Shown: in pieces, positions 16,346 to 25,315 of the stretch
Numbering within the stretch: the first letter of the stretch is position 1
Layout: each line of letters begins with the position of its first letter
Made by a program: the position numbers and the translations under genes
Origin: Streptomyces sp. NBS 14/10
GTDB lineage: Bacteria > Actinomycetota > Actinomycetes > Streptomycetales > Streptomycetaceae
Direction of reading: 5' to 3'
Assembly: GCF_002224125.1 (NCBI RefSeq)
Contig: NZ_NCSM01000007.1
Span: forward strand, 499,839-563,838
Length of the DNA stretch: 64,000 nt
Notes under the pieces: generated by a model
Told to the model about the DNA's origin: nothing
What the model saw: only the letters and a program-made list of their open reading frames with translations
Databases searched by the model: none

Positions 16346-16500
16346 GTACACTGAACAATTCTGCCTTGTGGAGGCACGCCTGTCGAGCATGACCTCTCTT
16401 TCCAACCCCCTCTTGACTGAGCCCCCTGGTCGATGACAGCGTGCGAGAACGACAGAAATAATCAGCACACTGAGCATCTGGCCTCAGATCCCCAGTGTGC
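16346..16500. promoter_or_regulatory. pcaV-pcaI intergenic operators
   Basis: GTACACTGA (16346-16354) and GCACACTGA (16465-16473) are direct copies, and CAGTGTGC (16493-16500) is an inverted copy of the second with 20 nt between. Inside that interval CTGAG (16470-16474) and CTCAG (16483-16487) form another dyad. One copy lies near the pcaV start and two near pcaI, consistent with PcaV repressing both directions. Confidence 0.65.
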
Positions 16501-16518
16501 GAGCACCGCGGAGTGACG

Positions 16519-17337
16519 ATGGCCGACATCCGAAGCCTGCACGACGCCGTGGCGGACCTTGTCCACGATGGGGACACCCTCGCGATGGAGGGCTTCACCC
16601 ACCTGATTCCGTACGCCGCCGCGCACGAGATCATCCGTCAGGGCATCACCGACCTCACCCTCGCCCGGATGACCCCCGACGTCATCTACGACCAGCTGAT
16701 CGGCGCCGGACTGGTACGCAAGCTGATCTTCTCCTGGGGCGGCAACCCCGGCGTCGGCTCGCTGCACCGCTTCCGCGACGCCGTGGAGAACGGCTGGCCG
16801 CGCCCCCTGGAGGTGGACGAGCACAGCCACGCGGGCATGGCCAACCGCTATGTGGCGGGCGCGTCCAAGCTGCCGTTCGCCGTATTGCGCGGCTACCGGG
16901 GAAGCGACATCCCGTCCCGTACGGAGACGGTCTCCACCGTCGTATGCCCCTTCACCGGCGAGGAGCTGGCCGCGGTCGCGGCTCTGAACCCGGACGTCAC
17001 CGTCATCCACGCCCAGCAGGCGGACCGGAACGGAAACGTCCAGCTGTGGGGGCTGACCGGCGTGCAGAAGGAGGCGGCGCTCGCCGCCGACCGGGTCCTG
17101 GTGACCGTGGAGGAGATCGTCGACACGCTGGAGCCGCGGCCGGGCGGGGTCGTCCTGCCGACCTGGGTCATCGACGCGGTGGCCGAGGTCCCCGGCGGCG
17201 CCCACCCCTCGTACGCCTCCGGCTACTCCGTCCGGGACAACGCCTTCTACCAGGCCTGGGACCCGATCGCCCGCGACCGCGAGGCGTTCACACAATGGAT
17301 CGAGGAGAACGTGCGGAACGAAAGGGCTGCCGTGTGA
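16519..17337 (+). CDS. pcaI: 3-oxoadipate CoA-transferase subunit A
   Basis: The 272-residue alpha subunit of a class I CoA-transferase moves CoA from succinyl-CoA to 3-oxoadipate. Signatures include FSWGGNPGVGSLHRFRD and VIHAQQADRNGNVQLWG. ATG 16519 is chosen because GGAG stands 5 nt upstream; upstream GTGs fall within the operator. The stop overlaps the pcaJ start (TGATG). It is the first gene of pcaIJFHGB-pcaL. Confidence 0.95.
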   Translation: MADIRSLHDAVADLVHDGDTLAMEGFTHLIPYAAAHEIIRQGITDLTLARMTPDVIYDQLIGAGLVRKLIFSWGGNPGVGSLHRFRDAVENGWPRPLEVDEHSHAGMANRYVAGASKLPFAVLRGYRGSDIPSRTETVSTVVCPFTGEELAAVAALNPDVTVIHAQQADRNGNVQLWGLTGVQKEAALAADRVLVTVEEIVDTLEPRPGGVVLPTWVIDAVAEVPGGAHPSYASGYSVRDNAFYQAWDPIARDREAFTQWIEENVRNERAAV

Positions 17338-18143
17338 TGGCCGACAACACCACGAGCGCCGAGCTCACCCGCGACGAGCTGATGGAGGTCAACGCCGCCC
17401 GCGCGCTCGCCGGCGCCAGGACCTGCTTCGTCGGCATCGGCCTGCCCAGCACCGCCGCCAACCTCGCCCGCGCCACGGTCAACCCGGACCTGGTCCTGAT
17501 CTACGAGTCGGGGACGATCGGCTCCAAGCCGACCCGGCTGCCGCTGTCCATCGGCGACGGTGAACTCGCCGAGACCGCGGACGCCGTGGTGCCGGTGCCG
17601 GAGATGTTCAACTACTGGCTGCAGGGCGGCCGGATCGACGTCGGCTTCCTGGGCGCGGCGCAGGTCGACCGCTTCGCCAACATCAACACCACGGTCGTGA
17701 ACCGCGGCCCGGACAAGCCGGAAGGGCGGCTGCCGGGTGCGGGCGGCGCCCCCGAGATCGCCTCGAACTGCGGCAAGGTGCTGATGGTGCTGCGTCACTC
17801 CACCCGCAACTTCGTCCCGAAGCTCGACTTCGTGACCACCCTCGGCCACGGCGCCGGCCCCGGCGACCGCAAGAAGCTCGGCATGCCCGGCGCGGGCCCG
17901 GTCGCCGTCATCACCGACCTCGGCGTGCTGCGCCCCGACCCGGCGACCGCGGAGCTGATGCTGACCGAGCTGCACCCGGGGGTATCTGTCGAACAGGTAC
18001 GGGCCGCCACGGGCTGGGAGCTGCGGGTGAGCGACGAACTCGGCGCGACCGAGCCGCCGACGCCGCAGGAGCTGGCCGCCCTGCGCGCGCTCAAGAACGC
18101 CGGAAAGAACGCCGGAGAGAACGCCCGAAAGGACGCCTCATAG
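17337..18143 (+). CDS. pcaJ: 3-oxoadipate CoA-transferase subunit B
   Basis: 268 residues; beta subunit with the catalytic Glu in YESGTIG and the GGRIDVGFLGAAQVDRFANIN stretch typical of class I CoA-transferase B chains. The C-terminus has a short Lys/Asn/Ala repeat (KNAGKNAGENARK) encoded by tandem DNA, probably a disordered tail. It overlaps pcaI by one base and abuts pcaF, so stoichiometric expression of the heteromer is expected. Confidence 0.95.
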   Translation: MADNTTSAELTRDELMEVNAARALAGARTCFVGIGLPSTAANLARATVNPDLVLIYESGTIGSKPTRLPLSIGDGELAETADAVVPVPEMFNYWLQGGRIDVGFLGAAQVDRFANINTTVVNRGPDKPEGRLPGAGGAPEIASNCGKVLMVLRHSTRNFVPKLDFVTTLGHGAGPGDRKKLGMPGAGPVAVITDLGVLRPDPATAELMLTELHPGVSVEQVRAATGWELRVSDELGATEPPTPQELAALRALKNAGKNAGENARKDAS

Positions 18144-19342
18144 TGATGAGCAACGGCACCACGCGCGAGGTCTACATCGTCGACGCCGTCCGCACCCCCG
18201 TCGGCAAGTACGGCGGCGCACTGGCCGGGGTGCGCCCCGACGACCTGGCCGCCCATGCCGTACGCGCTCTCCTCGCCCGCACCCCCGACCTCGACCCGGC
18301 CCGCATCGACGACGTCTACTTCGGCAACGCCAACGGCGCGGGCGAGGAGAACCGCGATGTGGCCCGGATGGCCGTCCTGCTGGCGGGCCTCCCCGTCACC
18401 GTGCCCGGCGCCACCGTCAACCGGCTGTGCGCCTCGGGCCTGGAGGCCGTGCTGCAGGCCGCCCGCGCCATCGCCGTCGGCGACGCGCACATCGCGCTGG
18501 CCGGGGGCGTGGAGTCGATGAGCCGCGCCCCTTGGGTGCTGCCCAAGCCGGAGCGGGCCTTCCCGGCCGGGCACCAGCAGCTGTACTCCACCACCCTCGG
18601 CTGGCGCATGACCAACCCCGACATGCCGCCCGAGTGGACCGTCGCCCTCGGCGAGGGCGCCGAACTGATCGCCGACAAACACGGCATCACGCGCGAGGCG
18701 CAGGACGCGTACGCGCTCGCCAGCCACCAGAAGGCGGTGCGGGCATGGAAGGAAGGGGCGTACGACGCGGAGGTCGTGCCGTACGAGGGCGTGGACCTGC
18801 CCCGGGACGAGACGGTCCGCCACAACACTTCTCTGGAGTCCCTGGCCAAGCTGAAGCCCGCATTCCGCAAAGCCGGCGGCACGGTCACGGCCGGCAACTC
18901 CTCCCCGCTGAACGACGGCGCGGCCGCGCTGCTGCTCGTCGACGAGGAAGGGCTCGCGGCCACCGGGCGTGAGCCGCTGGCCCGTATCGGCGCGTCCGCC
19001 GTCACCGGCATCGAGCCGCAGTACTTCGGCCTCGGCCCGGTCGAGGCCGTGAACCGCGCCCTCGCCAAGGCCGGCCGTACCTTCGCCGACCTCACCACCC
19101 TGGAGCTCAACGAGGCCTTCGCCGCGCAGGTGCTCGGCTGCCTCGCCGAGTGGCCGGACCTGGACCCCGCCCTCGTCAACCCGCGCGGCGGCGCCATCGC
19201 CATCGGCCACCCCCTCGGCGCCTCCGGCGCCCGGCTCGCCGGGGCCGTCGCCCACCAACTCGCGGCGGCGGGCTCCGGGGTGGGCCTGGCCACCCTGTGC
19301 ATCGGCGTCGGGCAGGGCCTCGCCCTCGTACTCGAAAGGTAA
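18143..19342 (+). CDS. pcaF: 3-oxoadipyl-CoA thiolase
   Basis: About 399 residues. It cleaves 3-oxoadipyl-CoA to succinyl-CoA and acetyl-CoA, the last step of the beta-ketoadipate pathway. Thiolase landmarks are the acyl-accepting Cys in VNRLCASGLEA, NEAFAAQV, GGAIAIGHPLGASGARL and the second Cys in TLCIGVGQG. GTG 18143 (overlapping the pcaJ stop) and ATG 18146 are both possible; AAAGGA lies 9 and 12 nt upstream respectively. Confidence 0.94.
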   Translation: MMSNGTTREVYIVDAVRTPVGKYGGALAGVRPDDLAAHAVRALLARTPDLDPARIDDVYFGNANGAGEENRDVARMAVLLAGLPVTVPGATVNRLCASGLEAVLQAARAIAVGDAHIALAGGVESMSRAPWVLPKPERAFPAGHQQLYSTTLGWRMTNPDMPPEWTVALGEGAELIADKHGITREAQDAYALASHQKAVRAWKEGAYDAEVVPYEGVDLPRDETVRHNTSLESLAKLKPAFRKAGGTVTAGNSSPLNDGAAALLLVDEEGLAATGREPLARIGASAVTGIEPQYFGLGPVEAVNRALAKAGRTFADLTTLELNEAFAAQVLGCLAEWPDLDPALVNPRGGAIAIGHPLGASGARLAGAVAHQLAAAGSGVGLATLCIGVGQGLALVLER

Positions 19343-19353
19343 CGCTGACTCAG

Positions 19354-20145
19354 ATGTCCCAGACGTCCCAGACACCCCCGCCCCTCGCCCAGTCCGACAT
19401 CGACGGCGAACTGGCCGCGATCCGCGAGGAGTACGACAAGGCCCGCGCCGACGGAGCGCCCGCCGTCCACCACCCACCGCGCGACTTCCCGCCGTACCGC
19501 AGCAGCCTGCTGCGCCACCCCGAGCAGCCGCTCGTCGCCGTCCAGGGCGACCCGGAGACCGTCGAGCTGCACACGCCCGTCTTCGGCCACACCGACATCA
19601 CCGCGATCGACAACGACCTCACCATCCAGCACCAGGGCGAACCCCTCGGCGAGCGCATCACCGTCTCCGGACGGCTCCTCGACAGCCGGGGCCGCCCGGT
19701 GCGCGGACAGCTCATCGAGCTGTGGCAGGCCAACGCCTCGGGCCGGTACGCCCATCTGCGCGACCAGCACCCCGCCCCGCTCGACCCCAACTTCACCGGC
19801 GTCGGGCGCACCCTCACCGGCGACGACGGCAGCTACAGCTTCACCACGATCAAGCCGGGTGCCTATCCATGGCGCAACCACGTCAACGCGTGGCGGCCCG
19901 CGCACATCCACTTCTCCCTCTTCGGGACGGCCTTCACCCAGCGCCTGGTCACCCAGATGTACTTCCCCGGCGACCCGCTCTTCGCCTACGACCCGATCCT
20001 GCAGTCGGTCACCGACGAGCAGGCGCGGCAGCGGCTGGTCGCGACGTACGACCACGCGCTCTCCCAGCCCGAATGGTCCCTCGGCTACCGCTGGGACATC
20101 GTCCTCGACGGGCCGTCCGCCACCTGGACAGAGGAAGGCCGCTGA
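19354..20145 (+). CDS. pcaH: Protocatechuate 3,4-dioxygenase beta subunit
   Basis: 263 residues; carries the non-haem Fe(III) site of the intradiol dioxygenase. Iron ligands of the family are visible: Tyr in SGRYAHL, Tyr in KPGAYPW and the two His of RPAHIHFS. The N-terminus has the beta-subunit PPYRSS segment. It opens protocatechuate to 3-carboxy-cis,cis-muconate. The stop overlaps the pcaG start (TGATG), giving paired synthesis of the alpha and beta chains. Confidence 0.95.
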   Translation: MSQTSQTPPPLAQSDIDGELAAIREEYDKARADGAPAVHHPPRDFPPYRSSLLRHPEQPLVAVQGDPETVELHTPVFGHTDITAIDNDLTIQHQGEPLGERITVSGRLLDSRGRPVRGQLIELWQANASGRYAHLRDQHPAPLDPNFTGVGRTLTGDDGSYSFTTIKPGAYPWRNHVNAWRPAHIHFSLFGTAFTQRLVTQMYFPGDPLFAYDPILQSVTDEQARQRLVATYDHALSQPEWSLGYRWDIVLDGPSATWTEEGR

Positions 20146-20750
20146 TGCCCACGCAGCCCGTGTCCCCCGCCCCCGACCTGTCCCCCACTCCCTCGCACAC
20201 CGTCGGCCCCTTCTACGGCTACGCGCTGCCCTTCCCCGGCGGCGGCGACATGGCCCCGGTGGGGCGCGCGGACGCGATCACCCTGCACGGATACGTCTAC
20301 GACGGCGCGGGCGCCCCCGTCCCCGACGCCCTGGTCGAACTCTGGCAGGCGGGCCCGGACGGCTCCCTGTCCGGCGCCCCCGGCTCGATGCGGCGCGACC
20401 CGGTCACCGGCGGCCACGCGGGCCGCAACGGCGTGGACTTCACCGGCTTCGGCCGGATCCCCACGGACGCCGACGGCCACTGGACCGCCCACACCCTCCC
20501 CCCTGGCGCCCCCTCCCCGGCCCCCTACATCAGCGTCTGCGTCCACGCCCGCGGCCTGCTGCACCACCTCTTCACCCGCGTCTACCTCCCCGAGAACGCC
20601 GCCGCCAACGCCGCCGACCCCCTCCTCGCCTCGCTGCCCCCGGCCCGCCGCGAGACCCTGGTGGCAACGGCCGGGCCGCAGCCCGGGACGTACCGCTTCG
20701 ACATCCGCCTGCAGGGCGAGGGGGAGACGGTCTTCCTTGAGTTCCGCTAG
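20145..20750 (+). CDS. pcaG: Protocatechuate 3,4-dioxygenase alpha subunit
   Basis: 201 residues; TPSHTVGPFYGYALPF at the N-terminus and HGYVYDGAGAPVPDALVELWQA are typical of PcaG, which lacks iron ligands and shapes the substrate pocket of PcaH. It is coupled to pcaH by a one-base overlap and overlaps pcaB by 14 nt. Confidence 0.94.
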   Translation: MPTQPVSPAPDLSPTPSHTVGPFYGYALPFPGGGDMAPVGRADAITLHGYVYDGAGAPVPDALVELWQAGPDGSLSGAPGSMRRDPVTGGHAGRNGVDFTGFGRIPTDADGHWTAHTLPPGAPSPAPYISVCVHARGLLHHLFTRVYLPENAAANAADPLLASLPPARRETLVATAGPQPGTYRFDIRLQGEGETVFLEFR

Positions 20751-22509
20751 CCCCGACGACACGCCCGCTTTCGCCGACGACAGCGGTCTGCTGTCGCCGG
20801 TGCGGGCCGGGGCGGGCGTCGAGGAGGCCACCGGGGACATCGCCTTCCTGCAGGCCATGCTGGACGCGGAGGCCGCGCTCACCCGGGCGCAGGCCGCGCT
20901 CGGACAGGCGCCCGGCGCGGCCGCCGGGGCGGTGGCGGGCGTGGCCCGGGCCGAGCTGTACGACGTGCGGGACCTCGCCGTGCGAGCCCGCGCCGGGGGC
21001 AACCCGGTCATCCCGCTGGTCGCCGAGATGACGGCGGCGGTGGCCCGTACGGACCCGGAGGCGGCCGCGTACGTCCATCGCGGCGCGACCAGCCAGGACA
21101 TCCTGGACACCGCCGCGATGCTGGTCGCCGCCCGCGCCCTGCCGCTGATCCTGGCCGACCTCGGCCGTACGGCCACAGCACTCGGCCGACTCGCGACCGC
21201 GCACCGCGACACCCCCATGCCCGCCCGCACCCTGACCCAGCATGCCGTGCCCACCACCTTCGGCCTGAAGGCAGCAGGCTGGCGCGCCCTGACCCTGGAC
21301 GCCCACGACCGCCTCGCCTCATTGCGCCCACCCGCCCAACTGGGCGGCGCGGGAGGCACGTTGGCGGCCTTCGCCGCGCTGGCGGAGGGCTTCGGTGTGC
21401 GGTCGGCCGCCGGGCAGCCGCCCCGGCCCGGCGACGGCACGGAGCAGGCCACCGCGCCCGCCCGGTCGCAGGCCCCCGGCGAGCGGTCGGTGACGGGTGC
21501 GGGCGCCGAGCGGGGCGGGGACACCGCCGCGGTGGCATCCGCCACGGCTGGGCCGACCCGTACGGACCCGGCCGCCGACGCCGGCGGCCGGACGCCCGGC
21601 GAGGTCAGCGGCCCGACGCCAGACGCCCTGGGCAGGGCAGGCGTGACGGCCGGGGCCACGGCAGACACTCCAGCCCGGGCGAGCGTGACGACCGCAGCAG
21701 GCTCCACCACCACGGCAGGCGCGACGGGGACGGACGATGACCTCGGCGTACGGCTCGTGGCGCGGTTCGCCGACGAGTTGGGGCTTGCCGAGCCCGCGCT
21801 GCCGTGGCACACGCTGCGTACCCCCGTGGCCGACCTCGGGGCCGCGCTCGCCTTCGCCGTCGGTGCGCTGGGCAAGGTCGCGGCGGATGTCCTGGTGCTC
21901 TCCCGGACGGAGATCGGGGAGGTCGCCGAGGGCAGCGGGGGCGGCTCGTCCGCGATGCCGCACAAGAGCAACCCCGTCCGCGCCACACTCGTCGCCGCCG
22001 CCGCGCGGCAGGCGCCCGGGCTCGCCGCCACGCTCCTCGGCTCGCTCGCCGCCGAGGACGAGCGGCCCGCCGGGGCCTGGCACGCCGAGTGGCAGCCGCT
22101 GCGCGAGCTGCTGCGGCTGGCGGGCGGGGCCGCGCGGGAGGCCGCCGAGCTGGCGGAGGGCCTGCGGGTGTTCCCGCGCCGGATGGACGAACACCTCGCG
22201 CTCACCGACGGCCTCATCGTCAGCGAGCGGATCGCCGCCGCGCTCGCGCCCCTCGTCGGCCGCTCGCGCGCGAAGGAGCTGCTGACGGTGGCGTCCCGGC
22301 GGGCGAGGGAGGAGGGCGTCGCACTGGCCGAGGCGCTGGCGGGGGCGCTGGCGGAGGAACCGGAACTCGCGGGCGTACTCTCCGAGGCGCGGCTGCGGGA
22401 GCTGACGGATCCGGCCCGCTACACCGGCTCCGCCGCCGCGCTCGTCGACCGCGCTCTGCGCCGCGCGGAGCCTGACATCCCCGGCTCCCCGCAGACCGGC
22501 CATGCGTGA
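20737..22509 (+). CDS. pcaB: 3-carboxy-cis,cis-muconate cycloisomerase with internal insertion
   Basis: Member of the fumarase/aspartase superfamily, converting 3-carboxymuconate to 4-carboxymuconolactone. It shows GATSQDILDTA, TLTQHAVPTTFG and the superfamily signature GSSAMPHKSNP. At 590 residues it is about 130 longer than usual. Residues 223-335 (nt 21403-21741) form a Gly/Ala/Thr/Pro-rich low-complexity insert between the GGTLAAFAALAEGFG helix and the conserved region around LAEPALPWHTLRTP. The frame stays open through it, so the gene is probably functional with a disordered surface loop. TTG start inside pcaG; GGGAG lies upstream. Confidence 0.92.
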   Translation: MSSASPDDTPAFADDSGLLSPVRAGAGVEEATGDIAFLQAMLDAEAALTRAQAALGQAPGAAAGAVAGVARAELYDVRDLAVRARAGGNPVIPLVAEMTAAVARTDPEAAAYVHRGATSQDILDTAAMLVAARALPLILADLGRTATALGRLATAHRDTPMPARTLTQHAVPTTFGLKAAGWRALTLDAHDRLASLRPPAQLGGAGGTLAAFAALAEGFGVRSAAGQPPRPGDGTEQATAPARSQAPGERSVTGAGAERGGDTAAVASATAGPTRTDPAADAGGRTPGEVSGPTPDALGRAGVTAGATADTPARASVTTAAGSTTTAGATGTDDDLGVRLVARFADELGLAEPALPWHTLRTPVADLGAALAFAVGALGKVAADVLVLSRTEIGEVAEGSGGGSSAMPHKSNPVRATLVAAAARQAPGLAATLLGSLAAEDERPAGAWHAEWQPLRELLRLAGGAAREAAELAEGLRVFPRRMDEHLALTDGLIVSERIAAALAPLVGRSRAKELLTVASRRAREEGVALAEALAGALAEEPELAGVLSEARLRELTDPARYTGSAAALVDRALRRAEPDIPGSPQTGHA

Positions 22510-22668
22510 TCCCCGGCCCACCCCGAGCCGCCCAGGCGGGCGTCGCCGGGGGAAGGCGTCAGCCAGGCCCGGCGGCAGCCGTCCCGAGGTCCGCCCAAGC
22601 CCACCCCGAGCCTGCCCCGTCCCAGTACACCCTCACTCCCATACCCACCGCCGCCCGGAGCGCCAACC

Positions 22669-23919
22669 GTGACCGACCTCCCACACCACCTCCTCGACGG
22701 CCCCGCCACCGCCCCGCCCCTCATCCTCGGCCCGTCCGTCGGCACTTCCCTCGCCGTCTGGGAGCCCCAACTGCCCGCCCTCGCCCGCACGCACCGCGTG
22801 CTGCGCTGGGATCTGCCCGGCCACGGGCGCTCCCCCGCCGGGCTGCTGCCCTCCGACGGCAGCGCCACCGTCGGCGACCTCGCCGCCCTCGTGCTGCGGC
22901 TCGCCGACGCGCAGGGGTGGGAGCGGTTCGCGTACGCGGGGATCTCGATCGGCGGGGCGGCCGGTCTGCACCTGGCCGCACACCACCCGGAGCGGGTGGA
23001 GTCGCTCGCCGTGATCTGTTCCTCGGCCCGCTTCGGCGACCCGTCGGCCTGGCGTGAGCGGGCCGCGCGCGTACGGGCCGAGGGTACGGAGGCGATGGTC
23101 GCGAGCCGCCCGGGTACGTGGTTCTCACACCGCTTCGCCGCCTCGTCGCGCGCCGTCGCGCTGCTGGAGGACCTGCGGGCCTGTGACCGTGCGGGGTACG
23201 CGGCCTGCTGCGACGCCCTCGCCTCGTACGACCTGCGCGCCGCGCTGCCGTCCGTCACGGGCGTGCCCACGCTCGTCGTCGCGGGCCGGGACGACCCCGC
23301 CACCCCGCCCGCGCACGCCCGCGAGATCGCGGACGCGGTGCCGGGGGCGAGCCTGCTGGAGGTGGCGGGGGCGGCGCATCTGGCCGGGGTGGAGCGGCCG
23401 GAGCCGGTCACGGCCGCGCTGCTCGCGCACTTCGCCGCAGGGGCAGGTACGGACGCAGAGGCAGACATCAACGCCGACACCAGCACCAGCACCAGCACCG
23501 CCACCAGCACCGACGCCTCCCGCCGCGCCGCCGGATTCGCCGTCCGCCGCGCCGTCCTCGGCGACGCCCACGTCGACCGCGCGATCGCCCGTACGACGCC
23601 CTTCACCGCCCGGTTCCAGGACTTCATCACCCGCTACGCCTGGGGCGAGATCTGGACCGGCGACGCCCTGGACCGCCGCACCCGCAGCTGCATCACCCTC
23701 ACCGCGCTCATCGCCCACGGCCACGACGCGGAGCTGGCCATGCACATACGGGCCGCCCTCACCAATGGCCTGACCCGCGAGGAGATCGGCGAGGTGCTGC
23801 TGCAGAGCGCAATCTACTGCGGCGTCCCGGCGGCCAATTCCGCGTTCGCCACGGCCCAGCGGGTCTTCGACGAGATGGACGGCACCGACGGCCCGTCAAA
23901 CGTCGGCCAGGGAAGCTGA
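22669..23919 (+). CDS. pcaL: PcaL: 3-oxoadipate enol-lactonase fused to 4-carboxymuconolactone decarboxylase
   Basis: A 416-residue fusion doing two consecutive steps. Residues 1-255 are an alpha/beta hydrolase (enol-lactonase, PcaD) with nucleophile Ser in AGISIGGAAG, Asp in VVAGRDDP and His in GAAHLAGV. Residues 290-405 are the PcaC decarboxylase (CMD) domain with TRYAWGEIWTGDALDRRTRS and HIRAALTNGLTREEIGEVLL. They are joined by an Ala/Asp/Ser/Thr-rich linker. Such PcaL fusions are usual in actinomycetes. GTG start with CCGGAG 8 nt upstream. It follows pcaB after 159 bp holding only a degenerate repeat (cccaccccgagcc twice), so it probably shares the transcript. Confidence 0.95.
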   Translation: MTDLPHHLLDGPATAPPLILGPSVGTSLAVWEPQLPALARTHRVLRWDLPGHGRSPAGLLPSDGSATVGDLAALVLRLADAQGWERFAYAGISIGGAAGLHLAAHHPERVESLAVICSSARFGDPSAWRERAARVRAEGTEAMVASRPGTWFSHRFAASSRAVALLEDLRACDRAGYAACCDALASYDLRAALPSVTGVPTLVVAGRDDPATPPAHAREIADAVPGASLLEVAGAAHLAGVERPEPVTAALLAHFAAGAGTDAEADINADTSTSTSTATSTDASRRAAGFAVRRAVLGDAHVDRAIARTTPFTARFQDFITRYAWGEIWTGDALDRRTRSCITLTALIAHGHDAELAMHIRAALTNGLTREEIGEVLLQSAIYCGVPAANSAFATAQRVFDEMDGTDGPSNVGQGS

Positions 23920-24032
23920 CATACGGCCGCAACAGCGCTGTCGCAATACACCCCCAAGGTTGATCACCGGGTCGGTACCGTGGTTGGTTGCATGATCCGG
24001 TCACAGGGAGCGACGGCGCGAGGGGGCGCAGC

Positions 24033-25307
24033 ATGTCCATCAACCGCAGACGACTGCTCAGCACTGGCGGGAGCCTGGCTCTGACAGGGGTTCTGGCCGC
24101 CGCGTGCGGCTCCAACACCGGTCGGGAGTCGGACGATTCGGGCGGCAAGCCGGTCATCGAGCAGTGGTACCACCAGTACGGGGAGGACGGCACCGAGCGG
24201 GCGGTGAAGCGGTACGCCGCCGCGTACGGCAAGACCGGCAAGGCCAAGGTCGAGGTGCAGTGGCGGCCGGGGAACTACGACCAGCAGACGGCCGCCGCGC
24301 TGCTCACCGCGTCCGGCCCGGACGTCTTCGAGGCCAATGGCCCGACGCTGGATCAGATCCAGGGCGGCCAGGTGGTGGATCTGACCGACCTCCTCGACGG
24401 CGTCAAGGACGATTTCAACCAGGCGGTCCTGGCCCCCAAGACGTACGACGGCAAGATCTGGGGCATTCCGCAGGTCGTCGACATGCAGCTGCTCTACTAC
24501 CGCAAGAGCCTGCTGAAGGACGCCGGCGTGGAGCCGCCGCAGACGCTCGACGCGCTGGTCGACGCGGCGAAGGAGCTCACGGACAAGAAGACCAAGGGGC
24601 TGTTCCTGGGCAATGACGGGGGCGCCGGGGTGCTCGGCGGCACCCCGCTGCAGGCCGCCGGGCTGCGGTTGGTCACCGACGACGGCAAGGTCGGCTTCGA
24701 CGACCCGGCCGCCGCCCGCGCGCTGGAGAAGATCCACCGGCTGTACGCGGACAAGTCGCTGCTGCTCGGCGCGCCCTCGGACTGGTCGGATCCTTCGGCG
24801 TTCATCCAGGGGCTCACGGCCATGCAGTGGTCGGGCCTGTGGGCGTTGCCTGCGGTCAAAAAGGCGCTGGGCGATGACTTCGGGGTGCTGCCGTTCCCGA
24901 AGGACGGGTCGGCGGGGAAGCCGTCGGTGCCGGTCGGGGCGTATGGCGCGGCGGTCAGCGCGAAGGCGAAGCACAAGGAGGAGGCGAAGGCCTTCGTGAA
25001 GTGGCTGTGGGTGGACAGGACGGAGTACCAGGAGGACTTCGCGCTGTCGTACGGCTTCCACATCCCGGCCCGGATCTCGCTCGCCAGGAAGGCCGACAAG
25101 CTGCGCGACGGCGCGGCCGGGGACGCGGTGCGCTACGCCACCGACCACGGCTTCGCCGAGCCGCTGCTGTGGACCCCGGCGAGCCGGACCGCGTACCAGG
25201 ACGCGCTCAGCCGGATCATCAAGGACGGCGCGAGCGCGGATCAGGAGCTGCGGGACGTGGTGCGCAAGGTGGGCGCGGAGCTGCGGCGCGTGCAGAAGAA
25301 GAGCTGA
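24033..25307 (+). CDS. ABC sugar-binding lipoprotein
   Basis: 424-residue family-1 extracellular solute-binding protein. The N-terminus has NRRRLLS, a possible Tat motif, a hydrophobic stretch and lipobox LAAAC, so Cys at about residue 26 should be lipidated. Conserved features are GPDVFEANGPTLDQI, GIPQVVDMQLLYYRKSLLKDAG and the C-terminal PASRTAYQDALSRI. It is the binding component of a CUT1-type importer with the two permeases downstream. The sugar is not predictable. GAGGGGG lies 6 nt before the ATG. Confidence 0.92.
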   Translation: MSINRRRLLSTGGSLALTGVLAAACGSNTGRESDDSGGKPVIEQWYHQYGEDGTERAVKRYAAAYGKTGKAKVEVQWRPGNYDQQTAAALLTASGPDVFEANGPTLDQIQGGQVVDLTDLLDGVKDDFNQAVLAPKTYDGKIWGIPQVVDMQLLYYRKSLLKDAGVEPPQTLDALVDAAKELTDKKTKGLFLGNDGGAGVLGGTPLQAAGLRLVTDDGKVGFDDPAAARALEKIHRLYADKSLLLGAPSDWSDPSAFIQGLTAMQWSGLWALPAVKKALGDDFGVLPFPKDGSAGKPSVPVGAYGAAVSAKAKHKEEAKAFVKWLWVDRTEYQEDFALSYGFHIPARISLARKADKLRDGAAGDAVRYATDHGFAEPLLWTPASRTAYQDALSRIIKDGASADQELRDVVRKVGAELRRVQKKS

Positions 25308-25315
25308 CGCCCGCG

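Noticed and set aside
23920..23960. Terminator after pcaL at the GCAACAGCGCTGTCGC sequence
   Set aside because: The dyad has no loop and only about 7 pairs with a mismatch; too weak to call.
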